Shown here one piece after another: positions 1 through 7,795 of a stretch of 64,000 nt of DNA. How positions within the stretch are numbered: position 1 is the stretch's first letter; every line of letters starts with the position of its first letter. A program made the position numbers and the translations under genes. Origin of the DNA: UBA993 sp964436815 (lineage in GTDB: Bacteria; Bacillota; Dethiobacteria; DTU022); the NCBI GenBank assembly GCA_964436815.1, contig CAYTER010000005.1, positions 1-64,000 of the forward strand, written 5' to 3'. The notes below the pieces were generated by a model. That model made no database searches. It was not told the origin of the DNA and saw nothing but the letters and a program-made list of their open reading frames with translations.

Positions 1-250
1 GTAGGAATAAAGCTTTTTCACCCCCACCCCAACCCTCCCCCCTCAAGGGGGAGGGAGTTTGAGTCTCAACCTTAAGGGGGAGGGGGTTTTGAGCGGTAAC
101 CTATTAAGGAGTGGGAGTTTTAAATTATCTTCTTAGGAGAAGGGGTTTTAAGTTCACTCTCTCCTAGACAGCAACCAGACCAGCAAGAAATAGCTATTAA
201 TCCCCTCTCCCCTGGAGGGAGAGGGGCAGGGTGAGGGGGTTAAGACCGGT
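1..250. repeat. Degenerate G/C-rich short repeats downstream of phoU
   Basis: No gene is visible here. The stretch holds about five degenerate copies of a ~35-45 base unit made of a C-run/G-run pair followed by a T-rich stretch such as gagttttaa. Examples are the hairpins around 32-57 (ctcccccctcaagggggag) and 206-224 (ctctcccctggagggagag), which can fold back on themselves. The copies degrade progressively from 60 to 180. Unit lengths are irregular and there are no unique spacers, so it is not a CRISPR array. It lies 3' of phoU and could also terminate the pst operon, but no clear T-run follows a strong stem. Confidence 0.6.
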
Positions 251-270
251 TCCTGTTAGTATGAAATAGC

Positions 271-951
271 TTATTCATTAAGGTTACATTTCTCTCCGGT
301 GACCAGGAAGATCACCTCTTCGGCAATATTGGTGGCATGATCGGAGATCCGTTCCAGCCAGCGGCCGACAAAGAGCAGGTGTGTGGCCTGGGTAATAGTT
401 TTCGGGTTTTCCATCATGATTGTTAACAGCTCGCGGAAAATCTGCCCAAAGAGCTTATCGACCTCGTCATCATCCTTACCGACGGCTGTGGCCAGCTCTA
501 CATCTTCGCGCACATAGGCATCGAGGGCCTGCTTGACCATTTTCTGGCTTAATAACGCCATCCGCGGAATATCGATCAATGGTTTAATCAAGGGCTGATC
601 GGCAATACGCAGGGTAATTTTGGCGATACTGGTAGCGTAATCGGCCATCCGTTCAAGATCATTAATCATTTTAAAGAGGGTTGCTACCCGCCTCAGATCC
701 TTGGCCATTGGCTGCTGGGTAGCAATCACTTCCAGGCATTTTTCCTCGATCTCGTGTTCAAGGTCATCGATCAGGTCATCACCAACAATTACAGCCTGCG
801 CCAATTCAAGATTCTGTGTTTTAAGCGCTTCTATTGAACGGGCAATTGCCTCTTCAACCAGGCTGCCCATCTGCTGCAGCTTATCAAAAAGATTTTTCAT
901 TTTTTCTTCATAGACTACTTTACGCTCTGAAAACTCAGGTTTATCCATCAT
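271..951 (-). CDS. phoU: Phosphate transport regulator PhoU
   Basis: PhoU is a cytoplasmic helical-bundle protein that links the Pst transporter to the PhoR sensor kinase and damps Pho-regulon signalling when phosphate is plentiful. The ~226-residue product has the two-repeat three-helix layout of the family (each repeat ~100 residues, with E/D-rich metal-binding motifs such as DDDEVDKLF in the second). It is last in pstSCAB-phoU, 26 bases after pstB. Four consecutive ATGs sit at the start (957, 954, 951, 948). The Shine-Dalgarno gaaaggag immediately upstream best suits 951 or 948, so a longer reading from 1056, which would overlap pstB, is unlikely. Confidence 0.95.
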   Translation of the reverse strand: MMDKPEFSERKVVYEEKMKNLFDKLQQMGSLVEEAIARSIEALKTQNLELAQAVIVGDDLIDDLEHEIEEKCLEVIATQQPMAKDLRRVATLFKMINDLERMADYATSIAKITLRIADQPLIKPLIDIPRMALLSQKMVKQALDAYVREDVELATAVGKDDDEVDKLFGQIFRELLTIMMENPKTITQATHLLFVGRWLERISDHATNIAEEVIFLVTGEKCNLNE

Positions 952-977
952 CATCATACTCCTTTCAAATACCTGCG

Positions 978-1829
978 CTAACCGAACCGCCCCGTAATAT
1001 AATCTTCGGTGCGTTGATCTTCCGGCTTGGTGAATATTTGCGCAGTTTTCCCCCACTCAACCATTTCCCCCTGCAGGAAAAACCCTGTAAAATCAGAAAT
1101 CCGGGCAGCCTGCTGCATGTTATGGGTTACGATTATAATCGTGTAGTTCTGGCATAGATCCCGCACCAGGTCCTCTATTCGTTGAGTGGCAATCGGATCG
1201 ATTGCAGAAGTTGGTTCATCCATCAGAAGCACTTTTGGTTCTACAGCAAGCGCCCGGGCAATACAGAGGCGTTGTTGCTGACCACCGGAAAGAGCCAGGG
1301 CCGGTTCGTGCAGCCGATCTTTGACCTCTTCCCAGAGCGCTCCGCCTTTCAAGCTTTTCTCCACGATCTGATCGAGGATTGCCCTGTTTTTCTGGCCATG
1401 GATACGCGGCCCGTAGGCAATATTATCGTAAATGCTTTTCGGGAAAGGATTGGGCTGCTGAAATACCATCCCTACATTTTTTCGCAACTCAACTACATCT
1501 GTGGCAGGATCATAGATATTTTCACCGTGAACAGTAACCCTGCCTTCCAACCGTGTCCCGGGCACCAGATCGTTCATCCGGTTAAGCACCCTGAGAAAGG
1601 TGGATTTACCGCAGCCGGAAGGGCCAATTAAGGCAGCCACCCCTTTTTCTTTTACTTCAATACTGACATCGAATAAGGCCTGGACCGGGCCATAATAAAA
1701 ATTCAAATGCTCGACCTTAACCTCGCAGTATTCCTGTTCAATAGATTTAGAAAAGCTAAAACCATTTTCATGAGAGTTTGCCCCTTCGGCGAGCGCTTCA
1801 GTTTTTACATTATTAAATAGTTGTAACAT
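978..1829 (-). CDS. pstB: Phosphate ABC transporter ATP-binding protein PstB
   Basis: PstB is the ATPase of the high-affinity phosphate importer PstSCAB and works on the cytoplasmic face of PstA/PstC. The 283-residue product shows Walker A GPSGCGKST, the Q-loop (FQQPNPFP), the ABC signature LSGGQQQR, Walker B VLLMDEP and the switch histidine in THNMQQA. It has ~45 residues before the conserved start of the ABC domain, longer than usual. The ribosome site in front of 1829 is weak (aaggga 13 bases away), so a shorter protein from an internal alternative start is possible. It lies between pstA and phoU. Confidence 0.95.
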   Translation of the reverse strand: MLQLFNNVKTEALAEGANSHENGFSFSKSIEQEYCEVKVEHLNFYYGPVQALFDVSIEVKEKGVAALIGPSGCGKSTFLRVLNRMNDLVPGTRLEGRVTVHGENIYDPATDVVELRKNVGMVFQQPNPFPKSIYDNIAYGPRIHGQKNRAILDQIVEKSLKGGALWEEVKDRLHEPALALSGGQQQRLCIARALAVEPKVLLMDEPTSAIDPIATQRIEDLVRDLCQNYTIIIVTHNMQQAARISDFTGFFLQGEMVEWGKTAQIFTKPEDQRTEDYITGRFG

Positions 1830-1902
1830 TGTCGCTGGGGTTCCCTTAATTCAGAACCATTTTCGCTCCTTTCTTGATCAGTCTGGTTCATCTCAGACAG
1901 TA

Positions 1903-2790
1903 TTATAATCCCCTGGCAGAACGGCTCCGGTAGCGTTTCCGCAGCAAAACTGCCGCCAGGTTCAGCAGGCAGACCATGGTAACTAAAACCAGGGCTGTTC
2001 CGTAAGCAATTGGCCTGACAACAGCCAGGGCATGATGCTGGGTGGACATGATAAAAAGGTGATAAGGTAAAGCCATAAACTGGCTCTTAATTGAATCTGG
2101 CAGAAAAGGCAGGAAAAAAGCGGCGCCGGTGGCCAAAATCGGGGCAGTTTCGCCCGCTGCCCTGGCCAGGCCGAGAATTGTCCCGGTTAAGATACCGGGA
2201 ATAGCCCGCGGCAAAACCACGGAACGTACAACCTGCCAGCGGGTGGCACCCAGGGCAAATGAACCGGCGCGGTATGACCGGGGTACAGTGAGCAGCGCCT
2301 CTTCCGCAGCGGTTACCGTCACCGGAAGGGTTAAAAGCCCTAAGGTCAAACCGGCGGCAATCAAAGAAGGGCCGAAGCCAAAGAGTTTGACAAAAACAGC
2401 CATACCGAAAAGACCGAAAACAATCGAAGGTACCCCGGCCAGGTTGCGAAGTGACATCCTGACCAGCCTTGTAAAACGACCCTGCACGGCATATTCAGTC
2501 AGGTATATGGCAGCTGCCACTCCTAAGGGAACTGCAAATATAACAGTGATTATGGTAACGAATAAAGTGCCGACAATGGCCGGGAAAATACCTCCTTCAG
2601 TCATTCCTGCCCGTGGGGCTGTGGTGAGAAATTCCCAGTTGATAACACCGATCCCCTTGGTAAAAATATCATAAATGATGAAGCCAAGGATGAAGAGAAC
2701 CAATAGAAGACATAAGCGTAGCAGCCAGTAACCTGCCAGCTCAAACCCGCGCCACTCAATTCTGCTTTTGCTTACCGCTTTATTTTTCAT
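1903..2790 (-). CDS. pstA: Phosphate ABC transporter permease PstA
   Basis: PstA is one of the two integral-membrane subunits forming the phosphate channel. The 295-residue product has six hydrophobic segments (first at about residues 20-45) and the binding-protein-dependent permease motif region around GATRWQVVRSVVLPRAIPGI that docks to PstB. It lies 2 bases after the pstC stop, so translation is probably coupled. Confidence 0.95.
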   Translation of the reverse strand: MKNKAVSKSRIEWRGFELAGYWLLRLCLLLVLFILGFIIYDIFTKGIGVINWEFLTTAPRAGMTEGGIFPAIVGTLFVTIITVIFAVPLGVAAAIYLTEYAVQGRFTRLVRMSLRNLAGVPSIVFGLFGMAVFVKLFGFGPSLIAAGLTLGLLTLPVTVTAAEEALLTVPRSYRAGSFALGATRWQVVRSVVLPRAIPGILTGTILGLARAAGETAPILATGAAFFLPFLPDSIKSQFMALPYHLFIMSTQHHALAVVRPIAYGTALVLVTMVCLLNLAAVLLRKRYRSRSARGL

Positions 2791-2792
2791 TT

Positions 2793-3671
2793 CTATTTGT
2801 TCACCTCCGGGTTACGATGAATCAGGATGTCGGCCAGGAAATTAACGGCAAAGGTAATTAGAAAAAGCACCAGGCCGACGAAGAAAAGGGCGTGAAAGTG
2901 AACTGAATTATAAACCACATCGCCAATATCAATAGCGATGTTGGCGCTTAAAGTCCTGGTTGAATCAAGAAAGGAGGAGGGTCGGGCAATCATATTGCCG
3001 GTTACCATTAGAACGGTCATCGTTTCGCCAATCGCCCGGCCCATACCGAGCATGGCTGCTGCGGTAATACCGGAAAAGGCTGCCGGCACCGTGACCTTCC
3101 AGATTGTCTGCCAGCGGGTGCCTCCCAGGGCCAGCGAAGCGTGGCGATACTCTTTGGGCACTGCTGTAATCGCATCTTCGGCCAGGGTAATAATGGTCGG
3201 CAGGGCCATGATCCCGACCAGGATCGCCCCGTTCAGGGCGTTGATACCGCTCGGAATGCCGAAAAGCCTGGCAATCAGGGGAGCAAGGATCACTAACCCG
3301 ATAAAACCTAAAACGACAGATGGAATCCCTGCTAAAACCTCAACTACCGGTTTAAAAAGCTCCCGCTCCCAGGGAGAAGCTATTTCGGCCAGGTAAGCCG
3401 CGGCAGCAATACCCAATGGTACGGCAAATGCCAGGGCTCCAATGGTCACCATAAACGTACCGATGATGAAGTTGTTGATACTAAATGTTGGTTCCCCATA
3501 AGCACCCGGGCGCCATAGTCCGGGTTTAAAGAAATTTAACAACCCGACTTCACCCAGCGCCGGAAGACTGTTAGAAAGCAGGGTGAATAGGATGCCGGCT
3601 AAGAAAAGGATGATGGCAACTCCGCTGGCCCAAAATATAAATCGCATAAAAAGTTCTGTCCGGGATTGCAC
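2793..3671 (-). CDS. pstC: Phosphate ABC transporter permease PstC
   Basis: PstC is the partner permease of PstA in the inner membrane. The 292-residue protein has six predicted membrane segments, beginning with one at about residues 10-33, and the permease EAA-type loop LGGTRWQTIWKVTVPAAFSGI. A good Shine-Dalgarno (ggagggtt on the coding strand, ~3675) precedes the ATG. It is separated from pstS by 160 bases that contain a strong hairpin, so its expression is probably below that of pstS. Confidence 0.95.
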   Translation of the reverse strand: MQSRTELFMRFIFWASGVAIILFLAGILFTLLSNSLPALGEVGLLNFFKPGLWRPGAYGEPTFSINNFIIGTFMVTIGALAFAVPLGIAAAAYLAEIASPWERELFKPVVEVLAGIPSVVLGFIGLVILAPLIARLFGIPSGINALNGAILVGIMALPTIITLAEDAITAVPKEYRHASLALGGTRWQTIWKVTVPAAFSGITAAAMLGMGRAIGETMTVLMVTGNMIARPSSFLDSTRTLSANIAIDIGDVVYNSVHFHALFFVGLVLFLITFAVNFLADILIHRNPEVNK

Positions 3672-3735
3672 TTTAACCCTCCTTCATGCTGAAAACTGGT
3701 TCCGCTATTTTTTCATCCCGCTTAATAATCAAGCT

Positions 3736-3776
3736 GCTCCGCGACCTGTTACCAACTAAGCAGCAGGTCGCGGAGC
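3736..3776 (-). terminator. Stem-loop between pstS and pstC (attenuator or mRNA stabiliser)
   Basis: A perfect 13-bp inverted repeat, gctccgcgacctg (3736-3748) and caggtcgcggagc (3764-3776), with a 15-base loop. No long T-run follows it on the coding strand, so it is more likely a partial terminator or a 3'-end stabiliser of the pstS mRNA. Such an arrangement gives more PstS than PstCAB. Confidence 0.7.
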
Positions 3777-3831
3777 TTAAACGGGGGTAGTCTTAGGCAA
3801 CAGCCATTGTCCGTTTATCTGTCTTTAATTG

Positions 3832-4767
3832 CTACTGCAGCGCTTTCTGGTTAAACTCCTTATCAGCATCGGTGATCGGGTAGAACCCTTCTTCCAGTAT
3901 CAGCTGCTGCCCTGTTTCGCCAACTTCATAGAGCAGGAAATCGAGTATCGCACCAGTCGGCTTACCAATAACAAACTGATAAAGTGGACGGGTGAGCGGA
4001 TATTTTCCACTGGTTACGTTTTCTAAGATTGTCGGATCAAAGGCTTCCGAAGCCTCATCAGCCGCTACCAAAACTGCTTTAATACCATCCTTGGTAGCAT
4101 AGCCAATAGCAGCATAACCGATTCCACCAAGGTCATTAGTTACCGCTTCGACTATGTCGGAAGTACCGGCCAGGTTACGCATTTCCGGCGAGTAATCAGC
4201 CTGAACTACTTTTTCCATGAAGAAAACGTAAGTACCGGAAGTACTCTGACGTCCATAAAGGGTAATATCTAAATTTTCGCCGCCAACTTCTGACCAGTTG
4301 GTGATTTCACCGCGGTAGATAGCACCAATCTGATCAACGGTAAGTTCCACAACCGGATTATCTTTATGGACAACAACGGCAACTCCATCTACGGCAAAAC
4401 GGACAGCATAAGCATCCTGACCCTGTTTCGCTTTCAGATCCGCCTCTTCTGATTCTTTCATCGGGCGGGATGAATTGGCGATATCGATATTTCCGTCGAT
4501 CAGCGATGAGATGCCCACACCGGAACCGCCTCCGGTTACGGCAATGGCAACACCGCTATTGGCATTCATGTACTCTTCAGCCAACCTGGTTACCAGGTTA
4601 ACCTCCGAGTCGGATCCGGCAATCATCAGCGAAACCGAGCCATTTTCCGCTGCCCCATCATTTTCCCCCTGGTCTGCCGGTACAGAAGAACCACCACAAC
4701 CGGTAACAAACAATAAAGCACCTATTAAAATCAGACCAATCAAAGTCAACCACCTGTTTCTATTCAT
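3832..4767 (-). CDS. pstS: Phosphate-binding lipoprotein PstS
   Basis: PstS is the extracellular phosphate receptor of the Pst importer, anchored to the membrane by lipid. The 311-residue product begins with a basic n-region and a hydrophobic stretch ending in the lipobox LFVTGC, followed by a Gly/Ser-rich tether. The mature part has family motifs such as GGSGVGISSLIDG (phosphate-binding loop) and SSRPMKESE. The start at 4767 is set by AGGAGG six bases upstream; an in-frame ATG at 4785 precedes that site and is not used. It is first in the pst operon and directly downstream of the PhoP boxes. Confidence 0.96.
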   Translation of the reverse strand: MNRNRWLTLIGLILIGALLFVTGCGGSSVPADQGENDGAAENGSVSLMIAGSDSEVNLVTRLAEEYMNANSGVAIAVTGGGSGVGISSLIDGNIDIANSSRPMKESEEADLKAKQGQDAYAVRFAVDGVAVVVHKDNPVVELTVDQIGAIYRGEITNWSEVGGENLDITLYGRQSTSGTYVFFMEKVVQADYSPEMRNLAGTSDIVEAVTNDLGGIGYAAIGYATKDGIKAVLVAADEASEAFDPTILENVTSGKYPLTRPLYQFVIGKPTGAILDFLLYEVGETGQQLILEEGFYPITDADKEFNQKALQ

Positions 4768-4787
4768 CCTAATCCTCCTGAACAAAA

Positions 4788-4826
4788 TATTTAACCTTGA
4801 TCAGCATAAGCGATCAAGGTTAAATA
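4788..4826 (-). promoter_or_regulatory. 15-bp palindrome in the pstS promoter
   Basis: A perfect inverted repeat, tatttaaccttgatc (4788-4802) and gatcaaggttaaata (4812-4826), surrounds a 9-base loop. The loop contains agcata, which reads TATGCT on the pstS strand and could be the -10 element. One arm is also the last PhoP-box unit. It may be an operator for PhoP or another regulator, or a 5' UTR stem. Confidence 0.6.
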
Positions 4827-4867
4827 CAAAGGAAATTAAAGTTAAATTGATGTTAAATGAAAGTTAA
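4813..4867 (-). promoter_or_regulatory. PhoP-box array upstream of pstS
   Basis: On the pstS coding strand, five tandem 11-base units follow one another without gaps: TTAACTTTCAT, TTAACATCAAT, TTAACTTTAAT, TTCCTTTGTAT, TTAACCTTGAT. Four of five carry TTAAC. Bacillus PhoP binds direct repeats of TT(A/T/C)ACA with 11-base periodicity, so this is a textbook PhoP~P site, matching the phoP-phoR genes encoded just upstream. It implies phosphate-starvation induction of pstSCAB-phoU. Confidence 0.9.
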
Positions 4868-4896
4868 TTCATTCAGTCTCGTCAGTTAAATTATTA

Positions 4897-6684
4897 TTAG
4901 CCAAGTGGAAGGTGGAAGCGGAAAGTGGTACCGGCCCCTTCGACACTATCTAAACTGTAGACGGCATGATGCGCCTCCATTATATGTTTAACAATTGATA
5001 AACCCAGACCGGTACCACCGCTTTTACGTGACCGGGCCTTGTCAACCCGGTAAAATCGTTCAAAAACAAAAGGCAGATCAACGGCAGGAATTCCGGGTCC
5101 ATCATCGGTAACGGATACCACCGCGTTGCCGGCTTCATTATCAAGTTTAATGATGATTTCCCCCTGAGGCCTCCCATAACGGATACTGTTTTCAAGAATA
5201 TTGACCAGGGCTTGGCAGAGCCATTCAAAATTACCGGCGACCCGGTACTCGTCGGCAGGAAGGATAAGATTTACAGCTACCCCTCTCTCCTGACTTAAGT
5301 GAACAACCCTTTTAACCGCTTCGTTAATCAGTTCGTTTAAGTTTACGTCCTCTTTGTGGATAAAACCCTTTTCATTTTCAATCTGGGCCAGGTCTAATAG
5401 ATCATCAAGCAGCCCGGAAAGTCTGCCGCTCTCGCGTTCGATTATATTAAGAAAGTCATAAAGCTGTTCACGGGAGAGTTCATCATGCAATATGGTTTCC
5501 GTATAACCCCGAATAGTGGTCAGGGGTGTGCGCAGTTCATGCGAAACATTGGCTACAAAATCGCTGCGCATTTTTTCCATGGTCCGGATCTGGGTTACTT
5601 CATTAAACAGCAGCAGCACCCCGATCAGTTCTTCATTCGGATCGGTAACCGGCAGCAGCTGACATTCAATCAGTGCTGAACTCGGATAATAGACCTGTAT
5701 TTCAGTTTCTTTGGCGCTTTTATCCAGGCGCAACGCTTTAAGGCTTTCAGAAAGGGTGTAATTACGTATTACCCCCTGCAAAGGTTTACCAATTGACTCC
5801 TGCCTGGCAGTGTCAAACAACTTTTCCGCTGCAGGATTGATCAGTTCGATTCTCAGTTCCCTGTCGGTCAGTATAATTCCGCTGCTCATTGAAGAGATTA
5901 CCTTTTCCAGTTTATTCTTTTCCCCGAGGACCTGATCCATTCTGAGTTTAAGATTAAATCCCATATCATTGATTTTTTCTGCCAGATCCATCAACTCATC
6001 CGGGTTTTCAATTTTTAATTCAGGCGAATAGTCACCTGCTGCAATTGCCTGGGCAGCGCTGCGAATCTTACGAATCGGACCGGTAATCCGCTGGGATAAA
6101 ATCACTGCCGCGCCGAGAGCTAGCAGTGACGAAAAGATTAGGGCTCCGATAATAAAGATTTTCAGATTAAAAACCGCATTGTTAATTGAAGACAGCGGCA
6201 AAGCAACACGGATGATCAGCGGCGGAACAGCCCCAGAACCGGCATCGCCCGTTTCAGGGACTAAAGGGATGGCCAGGTAGTACATATCTTCATTGACTGT
6301 GCTGCTGTAACGAGATGCAATCCCTTTTCCCCTGTTAAGGGCGTCAATAATCTCCGGTCGGCTGAGGTGGTTTTCCATGGCCTCGGGGTTTTCGGCTGAG
6401 TCGGCCAGCACTAAGCCATCGATGGAAATCAGGGTCAATCTGAGACCCAGTTCGCTCCCCAGTTTTTTACTCAGGTTATCAATCTCTGTCGGTGACGCCT
6501 GACGCTCAAACATTTCCCCGATCAGGGCAGAGGTTAAACGGGCCTGGGTGAGCAGGTTGTTCTGTAAGGTCTGCATGTAAATGTAATTTAAAAACCAGAT
6601 AAAAAAAGCCCCCATGATCACCACAATGACGGCGATAACCACCAGGTAGTATGAAATTAATCTTCCACGGATACCACTGAACAA
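4897..6684 (-). CDS. phoR: Phosphate sensor histidine kinase PhoR
   Basis: Membrane sensor kinase that phosphorylates PhoP during phosphate starvation. The 595-residue protein shows TM1 (~10-33), an extracytoplasmic domain, TM2 (~173-196), HAMP (~197-250), a PAS domain (~258-365), the HisKA H-box SHELRTPL with the phosphorylated His at 382, and the N, G1 (DDGPGIP) and G2 (GGTGLGLS) boxes of the ATPase domain. Translation starts at TTG 6684, four bases after GGGGGAG. It lies 11 bases downstream of phoP, so the two are co-transcribed. All catalytic boxes are intact. Confidence 0.95.
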   Translation of the reverse strand: MFSGIRGRLISYYLVVIAVIVVIMGAFFIWFLNYIYMQTLQNNLLTQARLTSALIGEMFERQASPTEIDNLSKKLGSELGLRLTLISIDGLVLADSAENPEAMENHLSRPEIIDALNRGKGIASRYSSTVNEDMYYLAIPLVPETGDAGSGAVPPLIIRVALPLSSINNAVFNLKIFIIGALIFSSLLALGAAVILSQRITGPIRKIRSAAQAIAAGDYSPELKIENPDELMDLAEKINDMGFNLKLRMDQVLGEKNKLEKVISSMSSGIILTDRELRIELINPAAEKLFDTARQESIGKPLQGVIRNYTLSESLKALRLDKSAKETEIQVYYPSSALIECQLLPVTDPNEELIGVLLLFNEVTQIRTMEKMRSDFVANVSHELRTPLTTIRGYTETILHDELSREQLYDFLNIIERESGRLSGLLDDLLDLAQIENEKGFIHKEDVNLNELINEAVKRVVHLSQERGVAVNLILPADEYRVAGNFEWLCQALVNILENSIRYGRPQGEIIIKLDNEAGNAVVSVTDDGPGIPAVDLPFVFERFYRVDKARSRKSGGTGLGLSIVKHIMEAHHAVYSLDSVEGAGTTFRFHLPLG

Positions 6685-6695
6685 ACTGCTCCCCC

Positions 6696-7433
6696 CTACT
6701 GCCGTGAAAATCTGTAACCTACGCCCCGCACGGTCTCGATATAAACCGGATTAGCCGGATCGCATTCTATCTTCTGCCGCAGGTAACGGATATGCACATC
6801 CACCGTCCGCGTGTCTACTTCAACTTCATAATCCCAAACCTGTTCCAGCAGCATCTCCCTGGTAAAAACTTTTCCACAGTTCTGCATCAGTAATTGCAGC
6901 AGCAAAAACTCCTTATGGGTCAGACTGCGCGGTTCTCCCCTGACTGTAACTCGGTAGCTTTCCGGGTCAAGGGTTATTTCGCCATAGCTGATCTGTCGAT
7001 TTATTTCCTGCTCCTGTTCAAGTGGCCGGGTTTGTTGATCAAGGCGCCTGAGCAGGGCCCGAACCCTGGCGACCATTTCACGCACTCCAAATGGTTTTAC
7101 CATGTAATCATCTGCGCCGAGTTCAAGGCCGAGGACCTTGTCGAGTTCCTCCTTGCGCGCCGAGAGGATCATAACCGGGGTTGATGAGGTAAGGTCACTC
7201 TTACGCAGGCGGCGGCAGACCTCAAGTCCGTCGATTTCCGGCAGCATGATATCGAGAATAATTAAATCGGGCGGGTTTTCAAACGCCTGCCGCAGCGCGT
7301 CGCGACCATTTAAGGCGCTTTCTACCTGGTAGCCTTCTTTTTCCAAGTGAAATTTCAGAAGACCAACTATATCTTCCTCATCCTCAACCACCAGGATCCG
7401 ACGGGGTTTATATGCTGAATTTTCTTTATCCAT
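6696..7433 (-). CDS. phoP: Phosphate response regulator PhoP
   Basis: OmpR-family DNA-binding response regulator. The receiver domain (residues 12-128) has the acidic pocket EDEED, phospho-acceptor Asp61 in LDIMLPEIDG and Lys in MVKPFG. The C-terminal winged helix (from ~150) ends in the usual RTVDVHIRYLRQKIE ... VRGVGYRF. At 245 residues it has the usual length. It heads phoP-phoR and its likely targets are the PhoP boxes at 4813-4867. Confidence 0.95.
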   Translation of the reverse strand: MDKENSAYKPRRILVVEDEEDIVGLLKFHLEKEGYQVESALNGRDALRQAFENPPDLIILDIMLPEIDGLEVCRRLRKSDLTSSTPVMILSARKEELDKVLGLELGADDYMVKPFGVREMVARVRALLRRLDQQTRPLEQEQEINRQISYGEITLDPESYRVTVRGEPRSLTHKEFLLLQLLMQNCGKVFTREMLLEQVWDYEVEVDTRTVDVHIRYLRQKIECDPANPVYIETVRGVGYRFSRQ

Positions 7434-7795
7434 AATCCTATTTTAGCATAAGCTGGTAGTAGCTTTTATTAAAAATCAACTACTTAAATTTCTATCAGCT
7501 TTTCTCTTTAGTTTTTATTAATTCGGGTGTAAAATATTTATAGTCACTTAACCTTTCATGCTGGTTAATACTGTTATACGGAAAGCCGGCGCATCATGGA
7601 TAGCTATACCCGGTTTAATAATTTCCCTCGTTCCACTTTCAGGGTTCCAATAATCACTGCTCCATTTCAGATTTTTCACCTTTTTATTACCCTTCACCAC
7701 CTCCGCAGATAAAAACTGAATTCACAGCGGCTCAACCTTAAAACTGCACTTTTAATTCCGATGGCATTCAATTAACAGATAGGTGGTGTTCTGTC
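7434..7795. other. Divergent intergenic region between phoP and the symporter
   Basis: This 362-base AT-rich stretch must hold the promoters of phoP (minus) and the symporter (plus). I see no gene, no strong terminator and no convincing 11-base PhoP-box repeats. A possible TATGCT -10 for phoP lies about 20 bases before its start codon, with a poor -35. Confidence 0.4.

Noticed and set aside
1..250. Repeats at the left edge considered as a CRISPR array
   Set aside because: Units vary in length and sequence, there are no constant-length unique spacers, and no cas genes are nearby.
271..1056. Longer PhoU starting inside pstB
   Set aside because: The four-ATG run at 948-957 with gaaaggag upstream is a much better start and yields normal PhoU length.
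2235..2265. T-box-like gggtggcac stretch
   Set aside because: It lies inside the pstA coding sequence and codes for a conserved permease loop; no specifier stem or terminator accompanies it.
4475..4867. Open frame on the plus strand over pstS and its promoter
   Set aside because: It is antisense to a clear lipoprotein gene and its composition reflects the complementary codons; no ribosome site or homology.
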